Source: Hyphomicrobiales bacterium (lineage in GTDB: Bacteria; Pseudomonadota; Alphaproteobacteria; Rhizobiales; Rhizobiaceae). From it: a stretch of 64,000 nt of DNA. The first letter of the stretch is position 1, and the number at the start of each line of letters is the position of its first letter. The stretch lies in assembly GCA_900465675.1 (NCBI GenBank), contig UBJR01000028.1, positions 124,001 to 188,000 of the forward strand, given 5' to 3'. Shown here one piece after another: positions 34,218 through 43,550 of this stretch. The notes under the pieces were generated by a model that searched no databases, was not told the DNA's origin, and saw only the letters and a list, made by a program, of their open reading frames with translations. A program made the position numbers and the translations under genes.

Positions 34218-35524
34218 GCATCGAAGGCACGCTGGCATTTCTTTCTGTCTACTGGCCAGAAATTGTCTCCATCGTGGCCCTCGTTCTCATGTCCGCTTTC
34301 TTCTCCGGATCGGAAACGGCGCTGACCGCCGTCTCGCGCAGCCGCATCCACACGCTCGAGGCCAATGGCGACGAACGCGCCGGCGTGGTGCGGGAGCTGA
34401 TCGAGCGGCGCGACCGGCTGATCGGCGCGCTGCTGATCGGCAACAATCTCGCCAACATCCTGTCGTCGGCGCTGGCGACCAGCCTGTTTCTCGGATTGTT
34501 CGGTAATTCCGGTGTGGCGCTTGCAACGCTGGCGATGACCGTCATCCTGGTCATCTTCGCGGAAGTTCTGCCGAAGAGCTGGGCGATCTCGACGCCTGAC
34601 CGTTTCGCTCTCACGGTTGCCTTTGCCGTCAAGCTTTTCGTCGCCATTGTCGGCCCGGTCTCGTCCTTCATCAATGCGATCGTGCGCAAGATCCTCGGTG
34701 TCTTCGGCATAACGCTGTCGCGCGAAACATCGATGCTGACGGCGCATGAAGAGCTGCGCGGTGCGGTCGATCTGCTTCACCGGGAAGGCTCCGTCGTCAA
34801 GGCGGACCGTGACCGTCTTGGCGGCGTGCTCGATCTCAGCCAGCTCGAATTGTCTGACATCATGGTGCATCGCATGGCGATGCGGGCCATCAATGCCGAC
34901 GACGCCCCGGAAGCTGTGGTCCGGACCATTCTCGAAAGCCCCTACACGCGCATGCCGCTGTGGCGTGGAACGACCGACAATATCATCGGCGTTGTGCATG
35001 CAAAGGACCTGCTGCGGGCGCTGGCCGAGCCGAATGTCGAGCCTGAGAATCTTGATGTCGTCAAGATCGCGCAGAAGCCGTGGTTCGTGCCTGACAGCAC
35101 CAATCTCGAAGATCAGCTGAACGCCTTCCTGCGCCGCAAGCAACATTTCGCCGTCGTCGTCGATGAATATGGCGAGGTGCAGGGCATCGTCACCCTCGAG
35201 GATATTCTGGAAGAGATCGTCGGCGATATTTCCGACGAGCACGACATCGAGATGCAAGGTGTCCGTCAGGAGGCCGACGGTTCCGTTGTCGTCGATGGCG
35301 GCGTTCCGATCCGTGACCTAAACCGGGCGCTCGACTGGCAGCTTCCCGACGAGGAGGCCACGACGATTGCCGGCCTCGTCATTCACGAGTCGATGACAAT
35401 CCCGGAAGAGCGGCAGGCCTTCACCTTCTACGGCAAGCGCTTCATTGTGATGAAGCGCGAAAAGAACCGCATCACCAAGCTGCGCATTCGCCCCGCCGAA
35501 GAAGACGCGCCCAAGGCGGTCTAA
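34214..35524 (+). CDS. CNNM/CorC-type transporter-associated membrane protein with CBS pair
   Basis: A 436-aa protein. An N-terminal CNNM (DUF21) domain with several membrane helices (about 10-180) precedes a CBS pair (about 210-330) that can bind adenosine nucleotides, and a CorC_HlyC domain (about 345-425). Members are linked to magnesium or cobalt efflux and are often misnamed haemolysins. The start overlaps the aroB stop, so it is made with the shikimate enzymes, although no metabolic link is obvious. Confidence 0.9.
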   Translation: MSIEGTLAFLSVYWPEIVSIVALVLMSAFFSGSETALTAVSRSRIHTLEANGDERAGVVRELIERRDRLIGALLIGNNLANILSSALATSLFLGLFGNSGVALATLAMTVILVIFAEVLPKSWAISTPDRFALTVAFAVKLFVAIVGPVSSFINAIVRKILGVFGITLSRETSMLTAHEELRGAVDLLHREGSVVKADRDRLGGVLDLSQLELSDIMVHRMAMRAINADDAPEAVVRTILESPYTRMPLWRGTTDNIIGVVHAKDLLRALAEPNVEPENLDVVKIAQKPWFVPDSTNLEDQLNAFLRRKQHFAVVVDEYGEVQGIVTLEDILEEIVGDISDEHDIEMQGVRQEADGSVVVDGGVPIRDLNRALDWQLPDEEATTIAGLVIHESMTIPEERQAFTFYGKRFIVMKREKNRITKLRIRPAEEDAPKAV

Positions 35525-35579
35525 CTGGCTTTTGCTGTTGGATCGCGCGCCGCAAAGACTTATATGAGGCCGGTATCCA

Positions 35580-35861
35580 CTACCAGCGGGTCGCTTCTCC
35601 TGGTGCCGAGGGTTCGACGGCGAGGGCATGAAGCCCGGCATCGAGCTCTGGTTTCAAGAGTTCGGTAATGGCCCGGTGTCGGGCTAGCCTCGTCATTCCT
35701 GAAAATTTTTCAGAGACGATACGAACACGCATATGCGTTTCGCCTGTCCCTGTTATGTCAGGCTGGTGGCCAGCGTGGAGGTGGCTTTCGTTGATGACGC
35801 TCAAACGTTCGGGCACGAAAGCCTCGGTCAGTTTTTCTTCTATGCGGGCCTGAAGGGTCAC
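35580..35861 (-). CDS. bolA: BolA family protein
   Basis: A 93-aa protein. The BolA fold is clear: MTLQARIEEKLTEAF, then VINESHLHAGHQ, HMRVRIVSEKFSGMTRLARHRAI and LHALAVEPSAPGE. BolA proteins bind a shared 2Fe-2S cluster with monothiol glutaredoxins and affect envelope and iron homeostasis. The His residue and the C-terminal helix are retained. The gene is divergent from the J-domain protein gene. Confidence 0.9.
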   Translation of the reverse strand: MTLQARIEEKLTEAFVPERLSVINESHLHAGHQPDITGTGETHMRVRIVSEKFSGMTRLARHRAITELLKPELDAGLHALAVEPSAPGEATRW

Positions 35862-35968
35862 GTTTTCGTCCAGTTGCTGGTGAAAAAAGGGGTTCCCACC
35901 AAGCCAGCAACATTCCCATTTGTCAATTCTTGTTGTCGCGCCGCGGCAGCTTCATAATTAGCGCCGTC

Positions 35969-36583
35969 ATGAGACTTGATTCCAAATATTTCGATCGCAT
36001 CCGCACCCGCCGCAAACGCGAGCAGGAACCCGAACAGGCTCCCCCGACCTGTCAGTGGGACGGCTGTGACAAGAAAGGTGCGCATCGCGCTCCCGTCGGA
36101 CGCAATGCCGAGGGGCAGTTCTTTCTATTCTGCTTCGAGCACGTCAAGGAATACAACAAGGGCTATAACTACTTCTCCGGCCTGTCCGATGGCGAGATCG
36201 CCCGCTACCAGAAGGAAGCGATCACCGGTCATCGCCCCACCTGGACGGTCGGCGTCAACAAGGCCGCCAAGAACAGCCCGCTGCAATCAGACGTCCGCTC
36301 GGGCTCCTATAACCGGGTGCGCGATCCGTTCGGCTTCGTCAGCGGCAGCAAGGGCAGCGGCCCGCGCTTTCCAGAACAGCGCAAGTTGAAAAGCCTCGAA
36401 GCCAAGGCGTTCGATACGATGGGCCTTGCCGCCGATGCGACGTCGGCCGAGATCAAGACGCGCTACAAGGAGCTGGTGAAAAAGCACCACCCTGACGCCA
36501 ATGGCGGCGACCGCGGATCCGAGGAGCGGTTCCGTGCCGTGATCCAGGCCTATCAATTGTTGAAGCAGAACGGTTTTTGTTAA
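35969..36583 (+). CDS. J-domain (DnaJ-like) protein with N-terminal Cys-containing region
   Basis: A 204-aa protein. The C-terminal 60 residues form a J domain (MGLAADATSAEIKTRYKEL, the HPD motif at about 174-176, then GSEERFRAVIQAYQLL), which stimulates a DnaK-type ATPase. The N-terminal part has Cys and His spacing (PTCQWDGCDKKGAH, FLFCFEHVKEYN) that could bind a metal ion. The ATG at 35969 is chosen as the first start with a credible sequence. The order bolA, J-domain gene, cobS is typical in rhizobia, but why they are linked is unknown. Confidence 0.85.
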   Translation: MRLDSKYFDRIRTRRKREQEPEQAPPTCQWDGCDKKGAHRAPVGRNAEGQFFLFCFEHVKEYNKGYNYFSGLSDGEIARYQKEAITGHRPTWTVGVNKAAKNSPLQSDVRSGSYNRVRDPFGFVSGSKGSGPRFPEQRKLKSLEAKAFDTMGLAADATSAEIKTRYKELVKKHHPDANGGDRGSEERFRAVIQAYQLLKQNGFC

Positions 36584-36887
36584 TTCCCGTCCTTGCTCTC
36601 CGTCTTCAATCGGGTATGGTCCAAATCGGCTAGGGCCGCAGGCAATCGCGGCATGCATTATTGCGTTTTGCTTCTGGCGCCTTTGCCTTCCTTCCGGACG
36701 CGGCGTTTCTTGTCCGGGACTTTGTTCTAGAATGCTCGGGGTCATCATCCCGCCGAGGTTTCATTTCAGTCCCGGAGAAGCATCGCCGACGTTCTCACCC
36801 TGGACGGCGTGGTAGAAAACTGCGGCGTCGCGGTTGCGAAATGGCCTGAGAGATATGGCCGGGCGCTATGCCCGCCTTGGAGACGTG
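36584..36887. other. Intergenic region before cobS
   Basis: This 304-bp stretch holds no gene I can support. I looked for a cobalamin riboswitch, and no B12-box-like element is apparent. A GGAG ribosome-binding site sits at the cobS end. Confidence 0.4.
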
Positions 36888-37880
36888 ATGAGCAAGATTG
36901 AGTTAGATATTCCCGCTCTGCCGGACACGACCTTTTCGGTCAGAGACGTTTTCGGCATCGATTCCGATATTCGCGTTCCCGCCTACAGTAAGGGCGACGC
37001 CTATGTTCCGGACCTCGATCCAGACTATCTTTTCGACCGCGAGACGACGCTCGCCATTCTTGCAGGCTTTGCGCATAACCGCCGCGTGATGATCTCCGGC
37101 TACCACGGTACCGGCAAGTCCTCGCATATCGAGCAGGTCGCCGCGCGCCTCAACTGGCCGTGCGTGCGTATCAACCTCGACAGCCATGTCAGCCGTATCG
37201 ACCTGATCGGCAAGGACGCGATCGTCGTCAAGGACGGGCTGCAGGTCACCGAATTCAAGGACGGCATTCTTCCCTGGGCCTATCAGCACAACGTCGCGCT
37301 CGTCTTCGACGAATACGATGCGGGCCGCCCGGACGTGATGTTCGTCATCCAGCGCGTGCTGGAATCCGCCGGCCGCCTGACGCTGCTCGATCAAAGCCGC
37401 GTCATCCGTCCGCACCCGGCTTTCCGCCTGTTTGCGACCGCCAACACGGTCGGTCTCGGCGATACGACCGGCCTCTATCACGGCACGCAGCAGATCAACC
37501 AGGCGCAGATGGACCGCTGGTCGATCGTCACGACGCTGAACTATCTGCCGCATGAGCATGAAGTGAACATTATCGCTGCCAAGGTGAAGAGCTTCGGCAA
37601 GGACAAGGATGGCCGCGACACCGTCTCCAAGATGGTCCGCGTTGCCGATCTGACGCGCGCGTCCTTCATGAACGGCGACCTGTCGACCGTCATGAGCCCG
37701 CGTACGGTCATCACCTGGGCCGAAAATGCCGAGATCTTCGGTGATCTCGCCTTCGCCTTCCGCGTCACCTTCCTCAACAAGTGCGACGAGCTTGAACGTG
37801 CGCTCGTTGCCGAACATTACCAGCGTGCCTTCGGCGTCGAGCTGAAGGAAAGCGCCGCCAACATCGTTCTGGAGGCCTAA
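36888..37880 (+). CDS. cobS: Cobaltochelatase subunit CobS (AAA+ ATPase)
   Basis: A 330-aa protein. With CobT and CobN it inserts cobalt into hydrogenobyrinic acid a,c-diamide in aerobic cobalamin synthesis. Walker A is GYHGTGKS (71-78), Walker B VFDEYDAG (about 139-146), and a sensor segment [15 protein letters not shown] follows. The ATG at 36888 is chosen for its GGAG site; the in-frame upstream extension is not conserved. cobT follows 12 bp downstream. CobN is not in this window. Confidence 0.95.
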   Translation: MSKIELDIPALPDTTFSVRDVFGIDSDIRVPAYSKGDAYVPDLDPDYLFDRETTLAILAGFAHNRRVMISGYHGTGKSSHIEQVAARLNWPCVRINLDSHVSRIDLIGKDAIVVKDGLQVTEFKDGILPWAYQHNVALVFDEYDAGRPDVMFVIQRVLESAGRLTLLDQSRVIRPHPAFRLFATANTVGLGDTTGLYHGTQQINQAQMDRWSIVTTLNYLPHEHEVNIIAAKVKSFGKDKDGRDTVSKMVRVADLTRASFMNGDLSTVMSPRTVITWAENAEIFGDLAFAFRVTFLNKCDELERALVAEHYQRAFGVELKESAANIVLEA

Positions 37881-37892
37881 GGCCGGTCGATC

Positions 37893-39794
37893 ATGGCATC
37901 TCGTGGTGACAATTCGAAAGCCAAGCCCAACGGCCCTATCGATATCGAGCCGTTGCGGCGCGCGATAACCGGCTGCGTCCGCGCAATCGCCGGTAACGAC
38001 GAGGTCGAAGTGACCTTCGCCAACGAACGTCCGGGAATGACGGCCGAGCGTATCCGGCTGCCCGAGCTTTCCAAACGGCCGACGGCGCATGAGCTGGCGG
38101 TGACGCGCGGTCTGGGCGATTCCATGGCGCTCCGTCTTGCCTGCCACGACGAGAAGGTCCACACGACGATGGCGCCGCAGGGTTCCGATGCCCGTGCCGT
38201 CTTCGATGCCGTCGAGCAGGCACGAGTCGAATCGATCGGCGCGCTGCGGATGGAAGGCATGGCTGCGAACCTGCGCTCCATGACCGACGAGAAATATGCC
38301 AAGGCGAATTTCAACGGTATCGAGCGTCAGGAAGACGCGCCGATCGGTGAAGCCGTGGCGATGATGGTGCGCGAAAAGCTCACCGGTCAGAAGCCTCCGG
38401 CCTCGGCAGGCAAGGTGCTGGATCTCTGGCGTCCTTTCATCGAGGACAAGGCCGGCACCGAGCTCGATAATCTCTCCAACGTCATCAACGACCAGCAGGC
38501 CTTCTCCAAGGTCATCCGCAACATGCTGTCGGCCATGGAAATGGCCGAGGAGTATGGCGACGACGACAGCGAGCCGGAAACCGACGAGGACTCTGATCAG
38601 GACGACCAGCTGAGCGGCGACGAGCAGGACCAGGACGAGGTTGACGAAGACGCCGGTTCTGATGCTGCACCGGTCGAAGACAGCGAAGTCGCCGACGAGC
38701 AGATGGAGGACGGCGAGACTGAAGGCGCCGAAATCTCCGACGACGACATGATGGAAGAGGGTGAGGACGATTCCGAGACGCCGGGCGAGACCCGCCGTCC
38801 GAATACGCCTTTCGCCGATTTCAACGAGAAGGTCGATTACCGGGTCTTTACCGAGGAATTCGACGAGATCATCACGGCCGAAGAACTGTGCGACGCCACG
38901 GAGCTCGAGCGCCTGCGCGCGTTTCTCGACAAGCAGCTGGCGCATCTGCAGGGGGCCGTCGGCCGTCTGGCGAACCGCTTGCAGCGCCGCCTGATGGCGC
39001 AGCAGAACCGGTCCTGGGATTTCGACCTGGAAGAGGGCTATCTCGATCCGGCGCGTCTGACGCGCATGATCATCGATCCGATGCAGGCGCTGTCCTTCAA
39101 GATGGAGCGGGACACGCAGTTCCGCGATACCGTCGTGACGCTGCTGATCGACAATTCCGGCTCAATGCGCGGACGTCCGATCACGGTTGCTGCCACCTGC
39201 GCCGATATTCTGGCGCGCACGCTGGAGCGTTGCGGCGTCAAGGTCGAGATCCTCGGTTTCACCACCAAGGCCTGGAAGGGCGGGCAGGCGCGCGAGAGCT
39301 GGCTGGCCGGTGGCAAGCCGCAGACGCCGGGCCGTCTCAACGATCTCCGCCATATCATCTACAAGTCCGCCGACGCTCCGTGGCGCCGCGCCCGCAGCAA
39401 TCTCGGGCTGATGATGCGCGAGGGTCTGCTCAAGGAAAATATCGACGGCGAAGCGCTGATGTGGGCGCATAACCGCCTGATCGCGCGGCGCGAGCAGCGC
39501 AAGATCCTGATGATGATCTCGGATGGGGCGCCGGTCGACGACTCGACGCTGTCGGTCAATCCGGGCAATTATCTGGAGCGCCACCTGCGCGCCGTCATCG
39601 AGCAGATCGAGACGCGTTCGCCGGTCGAGCTGCTCGCCATCGGTATCGGTCACGACGTCACGCGCTACTATCGCCGCGCCGTCACCATCGTCGATGCCGA
39701 CGAGCTTGCAGGCGCGATGACCGAACAGCTGGCCTCTTTGTTCGAGGATCAGGCCGCACAGCCGCGTGGCGGCCACGCGCGCCGCGCCAGCTGA
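37893..39794 (+). CDS. cobT: Cobaltochelatase subunit CobT (VWA domain)
   Basis: A 633-aa protein. It contains an N-terminal CobT domain (about 1-215), a very acidic linker (about 218-305, rich in Asp and Glu) and a C-terminal von Willebrand A domain with the MIDAS motif DNSGSMRG (about 419). CobS and CobT form a ring-on-ring ATPase/MIDAS complex that drives cobalt chelation by CobN. Length and architecture match the Pseudomonas denitrificans and Brucella proteins. The gene is immediately followed by a phytase-like gene whose ATG lies four bases after the stop. Confidence 0.95.
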   Translation: MASRGDNSKAKPNGPIDIEPLRRAITGCVRAIAGNDEVEVTFANERPGMTAERIRLPELSKRPTAHELAVTRGLGDSMALRLACHDEKVHTTMAPQGSDARAVFDAVEQARVESIGALRMEGMAANLRSMTDEKYAKANFNGIERQEDAPIGEAVAMMVREKLTGQKPPASAGKVLDLWRPFIEDKAGTELDNLSNVINDQQAFSKVIRNMLSAMEMAEEYGDDDSEPETDEDSDQDDQLSGDEQDQDEVDEDAGSDAAPVEDSEVADEQMEDGETEGAEISDDDMMEEGEDDSETPGETRRPNTPFADFNEKVDYRVFTEEFDEIITAEELCDATELERLRAFLDKQLAHLQGAVGRLANRLQRRLMAQQNRSWDFDLEEGYLDPARLTRMIIDPMQALSFKMERDTQFRDTVVTLLIDNSGSMRGRPITVAATCADILARTLERCGVKVEILGFTTKAWKGGQARESWLAGGKPQTPGRLNDLRHIIYKSADAPWRRARSNLGLMMREGLLKENIDGEALMWAHNRLIARREQRKILMMISDGAPVDDSTLSVNPGNYLERHLRAVIEQIETRSPVELLAIGIGHDVTRYYRRAVTIVDADELAGAMTEQLASLFEDQAAQPRGGHARRAS

Positions 39795-39798
39795 CCAT

Positions 39799-40788
39799 AT
39801 GATCGCTTTTTCCCGCGTGGCCATGCTTGCTGTCTGCCTTGCGGGACTGCCATCTGCGGTGATTGCCGAGAGTGCCCCGATCGAGAGCCGCGTCATCACC
39901 ACCTTCAAGATCGGTTCTGACGAAACCAGGTTCGGCCCGCTGGAATTCATCGGTGGTCTGGAAATGGTGTCGAGCAACCGGATATTCGGCTCGTGGTCAT
40001 CGATCAAGGTCGATCCGGATCGGAGGCATGTAGCGGGGGTGCTCGATACCGGCCATTGGCTGACCGGCACGCTGGTGCGCGATGCGCAGGGCCGTCTTTC
40101 CGGTCTTGCCGATGTCGATATCAATCCGATGAAGGACGCGACCGGGCGCAGTTTCGAAGGCAAAGGCCGCATGGATGCGGAAGGGCTCGCGCTCGACAAG
40201 GACCGCGCGCTTGTCTCCTTCGAGGGCAATCATCGCGTCGATATCTATCCGCGTCAGGGCTTCGCGAATTCACCCGCTTTGGGCACGCTGCCCATCCTGA
40301 TCCCGCGCGATGACCTGCGCGGCAACCGCAGCCTTGAGACGGTGGCGATTGCGCCCGCAGACAGCGCTCTGAAGGGTTCTGCAGTCATTGTCGCGGAGGA
40401 GAGCCTCGATGATGATGGAAACGTCTATGCGGCGATCCTGGAGGGGCCGCTGAAGGGCCGGTTTGCTGTCAGCCGCTCCGGCGATTTTGATCCGACCGAC
40501 GGGGCGTTTCTGCCCGATGGCGATCTGCTGCTTCTGGAGCGGCGCTTCAACATGGCAGATGGTATCGGCATGCGCATCCGCCGGATCGCTGCCGCCGAAA
40601 TCCAGCCTGGCGCTGTCGCAACCGGCACGGTGCTGATGACCGCCGATTTCGGCTATCAGATCGACAATATGGAAGGGCTCGATGCCTTCCGGGCCGACGA
40701 TGGCTCGACCCATATCATCCTCGTTTCGGACGATAACCATTCGATCCTGCAGCGGAACATGATGCTGGAGTTCCGGCTCGCCGAGTGA
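39799..40788 (+). CDS. Phytase-like esterase, exported
   Basis: A 329-aa protein. A signal peptide (MIAFSRVAMLAVCLAGLPSAVIAE) precedes an esterase-like-activity-of-phytase domain (PF13449 type), with the conserved RMDAEGLAL and ISEDN-like VSDDNHS motifs (near residues 125 and 310). The domain is a beta-propeller whose physiological substrate is mostly unknown. The ATG at 39799 is four bases after the cobT stop, so it is probably cotranscribed with cobS-cobT, though no cofactor role is known. Confidence 0.8.
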   Translation: MIAFSRVAMLAVCLAGLPSAVIAESAPIESRVITTFKIGSDETRFGPLEFIGGLEMVSSNRIFGSWSSIKVDPDRRHVAGVLDTGHWLTGTLVRDAQGRLSGLADVDINPMKDATGRSFEGKGRMDAEGLALDKDRALVSFEGNHRVDIYPRQGFANSPALGTLPILIPRDDLRGNRSLETVAIAPADSALKGSAVIVAEESLDDDGNVYAAILEGPLKGRFAVSRSGDFDPTDGAFLPDGDLLLLERRFNMADGIGMRIRRIAAAEIQPGAVATGTVLMTADFGYQIDNMEGLDAFRADDGSTHIILVSDDNHSILQRNMMLEFRLAE

Positions 40789-40857
40789 GCGCGCCGCCGA
40801 ACAACTGTCAAAACTCTCCGCTATCTGCTCTCTCCCTTCACCGATATCGAGAGAGCC

Positions 40858-41418
40858 ATGCTGAATATTCATGTCATGGGAGCGTCAGGCTCCGGCACCA
40901 CGACGCTCGGTCAAGCGCTTGCCGCGAAGCTCGGGATCCGGCACCTCGATACCGATCATTTCTTCTGGATGCCGACCGATCCGCCATTCACCACACAGCG
41001 GCCGGTCGAGGCGCGGGTGGCGATGCTGCACGAGGCAATCCAAGCCTCCAACGGCTGGGTTCTCTCTGGCTCAGCGCTGAAATGGGCGGCCGAGTTCGAG
41101 CCGCTCTACGATCTCATCGTCTTCCTCAGGATCGACCCCGTATTGCGCATGGCACGCATCCGGGAGCGAGAGGAGACCCGCTATGGCGACCGGATCAAGC
41201 CTGGTGGCGACATGGCAGAGAAGAGCCAGGAATTCCTGGAGTGGGCCGAAAGCTACGATACGGCAGGGCCGGAGCGGCGAAGCGCCGCTTCGCATGAGGA
41301 ATGGCTGAAGGGCAGGGCAACGCCGTTGCTCAGGCTCGATTCCTCAGAGCCGGTCGATAGCCTCGCCGCGGAAGTATTGCGCCATCCTGCCCTCAGAACG
41401 AAAGGGCCGCCGGCATAG
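40858..41418 (+). CDS. P-loop NTPase / adenylate-kinase-like protein
   Basis: A 186-aa protein. It opens with MLNIHVMGASGSGTTTLGQAL, a P-loop in which the usual lysine is replaced by threonine (GASGSGTTT). A Walker B-like LIVFLRIDPVLRMARIREREE region and an Arg-rich lid follow, as in nucleotide kinases. The variant P-loop recurs in relatives annotated as adenylate kinase-like or topology modulation proteins, so it is probably genuine. Its substrate is unknown. Confidence 0.75.
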   Translation: MLNIHVMGASGSGTTTLGQALAAKLGIRHLDTDHFFWMPTDPPFTTQRPVEARVAMLHEAIQASNGWVLSGSALKWAAEFEPLYDLIVFLRIDPVLRMARIREREETRYGDRIKPGGDMAEKSQEFLEWAESYDTAGPERRSAASHEEWLKGRATPLLRLDSSEPVDSLAAEVLRHPALRTKGPPA

Positions 41419-41439
41419 CGCCAACGGCCTCATTTGCTT

Positions 41440-42075
41440 TTAGCGAGCGGCTGTTGCCTGCATCGGGCGCAGGGTGTTCATCAGGGCGCCGTAGGGCAGC
41501 AGCATGACGAGTCCAACCAGCATCTTCACGGTGAAGTCGCCGAGCGCCCAGGAGATCCAGCGCGGAGCCTCCATCGAGAGCACGCCGAGGATCGGCGCCG
41601 ATTCCAGCGCGAAGGGTTCGTTCGCGCCGAAGAAGACGAAGAAGGCGGCAAAGGCGAAGGAGAAGAAGATGATCGTATCCAGCGCCGAGCCGATCAACGA
41701 GCCGACCAGCGGCGCGCGCCACCAGGCCTGACGGCGAAGGCGGTTGAAGACGGCGATGTCGAGCAGCTGTCCGGCAAGATAGGCCGAGCCAGAGGCGATC
41801 GCGATGCGCGGAACGGCCGTGTAGAAGGACAGGCCGACGCCGACAACGAAGCCTGCAAAGACGACCTTGCGGGCGGTCTGCGGACCGAACTGGCGGTTCG
41901 TCAGATCGGTGATCAGGAAGGCGATCGGATAGGTGAAGGCGCCCCAGGTCAGGATGTCGGCAAGGTTGATGCCGGCGACCATGGCGTTCAGCGGAAACTG
42001 AACGAGGAAGTTTGAGGCGACGACGACGAGCGTCATCAGGGCCACATAGATAAGCAGATAGCGTGTCTTCAGCAT
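41440..42075 (-). CDS. yhhQ: Queuosine precursor transporter (YhhQ family)
   Basis: A 211-aa integral membrane protein with about six helices (for example LLIYVALMTLVVVASNFLVQF and VFAGFVVGVGLSFYTAVPRIA). The conserved family segments INLADILTWGAFTYPIAFLITDL and GSLIGSALDTIIFF are present. YhhQ/QueT-type permeases import preQ0 or preQ1 for queuosine synthesis. The ATG at 42075 is chosen because the upstream sequence forms a preQ1-I-type aptamer ending in that codon; the longer open frame upstream is not coding. The gene lies downstream of rpmB but is separated from it by a terminator. Confidence 0.9.
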   Translation of the reverse strand: MLKTRYLLIYVALMTLVVVASNFLVQFPLNAMVAGINLADILTWGAFTYPIAFLITDLTNRQFGPQTARKVVFAGFVVGVGLSFYTAVPRIAIASGSAYLAGQLLDIAVFNRLRRQAWWRAPLVGSLIGSALDTIIFFSFAFAAFFVFFGANEPFALESAPILGVLSMEAPRWISWALGDFTVKMLVGLVMLLPYGALMNTLRPMQATAAR

Positions 42076-42101
42076 TTTTTTATCCTGGGTGATGCCACCA
42101 G
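42071..42101 (-). promoter_or_regulatory. preQ1-I-type riboswitch, pseudoknot includes the start codon
   Basis: On the minus strand a short P1 stem is formed by CTGG (42101-42098) and CCAG (42088-42085). The loop GGCAT (42096-42092) can pair with ATGCT (42075-42071), giving a 4-bp or 5-bp pseudoknot. Between them lie an invariant-looking C followed by ACCC (42091-42087) and an A-rich linker (42083-42076). This reproduces the B. subtilis queC preQ1-I layout, where CACCC also precedes P1 3' and an A-run joins the pseudoknot. The AUG and part of its AGGA ribosome-binding site are inside the fold. preQ1 binding should therefore block translation of the transporter. Confidence 0.8.
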
Positions 42102-42120
42102 TTGGAGTGAACAAATTTTG

Positions 42121-42137
42121 GCCGGTACCATACCGGC
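42121..42137. repeat. Inverted repeat between the rpmB terminator and the riboswitch
   Basis: Seven-base arms GCCGGTA and TACCGGC (42121-42127 and 42131-42137) flank CCA. It lies in the leader of the transporter gene and could be a second hairpin or an operator. Confidence 0.35.
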
Positions 42138-42142
42138 AAAGC

Positions 42143-42178
42143 AAAAGGCTTGTCCGGTTTCAACCGTGCAAGCCTTTT
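42143..42178 (-). terminator. Rho-independent terminator after rpmB
   Basis: AAAAGGCTTG (42143-42152) pairs with CAAGCCTTTT (42169-42178), a 10-bp stem with a 16-base loop that can form a small inner stem. T-rich sequence follows on the minus strand. It separates rpmB from the transporter gene. Confidence 0.8.
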
Positions 42179-42208
42179 GAAACTTTCGAGAAGAAAGCGC
42201 GCCGATGC

Positions 42209-42508
42209 TTAGGCGGCAGCAGCAGCTTCTGCAGTCTTCTTGACGATCTGGCGGCGCAGCAGACGAGCGCGCATCGACAGTTCGTTTTCGCTTGCCTTGA
42301 TCAGGAACGCGTCGAGACCACCGCGATGTTCAACCGAGCGCAGGGCGTGAGCCGAAACGCGCAGGCGGTAACGCTGGCCGAGAGCGTCGGAGATCAGGGT
42401 AACCTGGCACAGGTTCGGCAGGAACCGACGCTTGGTCTTGTTGTTGGCATGGCTGACATTGTTGCCAACGAGGACGGCCTTGCCGGTCAATTCGCACACG
42501 CGAGACAT
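42209..42508 (-). CDS. rpmB: Ribosomal protein bL28
   Basis: A large-subunit ribosomal protein of 99 aa. It begins [32 protein letters not shown], the classic L28 start, and ends in a poly-Ala tail. The CXXC zinc ligands of some L28 types are absent (C5 without partners), so this is the zinc-independent (C-) form. The larger open frame covering it upstream is a shadow. It has its own terminator. Confidence 0.96.
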   Translation of the reverse strand: MSRVCELTGKAVLVGNNVSHANNKTKRRFLPNLCQVTLISDALGQRYRLRVSAHALRSVEHRGGLDAFLIKASENELSMRARLLRRQIVKKTAEAAAAA

Positions 42509-42746
42509 TTGACACCTATTCTTGTTTTTCTCAGCCGCCGAATTACGACGCACCGGCAAAACCGGGCTTGCAATCCAAGGCCATGATTGGAAAGTTGCGG
42601 TTCTATAGTCAGAGCGGCTCGCCGCGTCAAGCCAAACCTTGGCCTTTCCCGCAATTCTGTCAAAAAGCTCGTGTTTGCTTCGACAAGCGGCCAGAGTATA
42701 GACCGCGTAACAGGGCGGCGTTCGCCCGTCAAACAAGGCTCGCTTC

Positions 42747-43523
42747 ATGGCTCTTCTGGGCAGACGGATTTTGATCCCTGCAATCGTGGCATCGATGGCG
42801 ATTCCGGCCGGCGCGGAGGAGATCCGCCACCGCACGGAATATCGCGTCGCCCTCGGTGTCCTGCCGATCGCGCGGGCGGCCTTCGTCACGCAGATCGAGG
42901 ATGACAAGAGCTATACGGTATCCGGTGACATCAGCTCGGCTGGTCTTGCCGACCTGGTGACGACGATTTCGGCTAAGACCAGCGTCGATGGCGTCATCCG
43001 CGATGACCGGCTGCAGGCGCAGCGCTATTCGCTCTATTACAAGAGCGGCAAGCGGGCGCGGACCTACGAGGTTCGCTACAGCAACGGCAATATCGTTTCG
43101 ACCACGGTGAAGCCGGAGCGCAAGCCGCCGAGCAACTGGATCAATGTATCGCCGGGCGATATGCGATCGGTTCTCGATCCGATTTCCGGCCTGATCTTTC
43201 CTGCTGACGTGAAGCTCTGCTCGCAGAAGCTGCCGATCTATGACGGCGAGATGCGCATGGATCTGGTGCTATCGCCGAAGGGCTCCGAAGATTTTGCGAC
43301 GGATGGGTTCACCGGCAAGGCGACCGTCTGCAGCGTCCGCTTCGTGCCGCGGTCGGGCTACAAGAAGGGCCGCAAGGATATCGATTATCTGAGCAAGAGC
43401 GGCCGGATGGAAATCTGGTTTGCCAAGGCGGATGCGGCAAATGTATATGCTCCAGTCTACGTCAGCATTCCGACGCAATATGGAACGGTGACGATCAAGG
43501 CGGTGAAATACAGCGCCAGCTGA
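42747..43523 (+). CDS. DUF3108 family exported protein
   Basis: A 258-aa protein. A signal peptide ([23 protein letters not shown]) precedes a DUF3108 domain: [56 protein letters not shown] and YDGEMRMDL. The family is a periplasmic beta-rich protein of unknown function, perhaps lipid-binding. The gene is divergent from rpmB. Confidence 0.8.
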   Translation: MALLGRRILIPAIVASMAIPAGAEEIRHRTEYRVALGVLPIARAAFVTQIEDDKSYTVSGDISSAGLADLVTTISAKTSVDGVIRDDRLQAQRYSLYYKSGKRARTYEVRYSNGNIVSTTVKPERKPPSNWINVSPGDMRSVLDPISGLIFPADVKLCSQKLPIYDGEMRMDLVLSPKGSEDFATDGFTGKATVCSVRFVPRSGYKKGRKDIDYLSKSGRMEIWFAKADAANVYAPVYVSIPTQYGTVTIKAVKYSAS

Positions 43524-43550
43524 CGGAGCCTGTCTCCGCAATCGGGGGAC

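Noticed and set aside
36584-36887. Possible cobalamin riboswitch before cobS
   Set aside because: No B12 box or typical stem set can be recognised in the 304 bp, so no claim is made.
36903-38945. Minus-strand 680-codon open frame opposite cobS and cobT
   Set aside because: A shadow. Valine-, leucine- and histidine-rich translation arises from the acidic CobT linker and the cobS codons.
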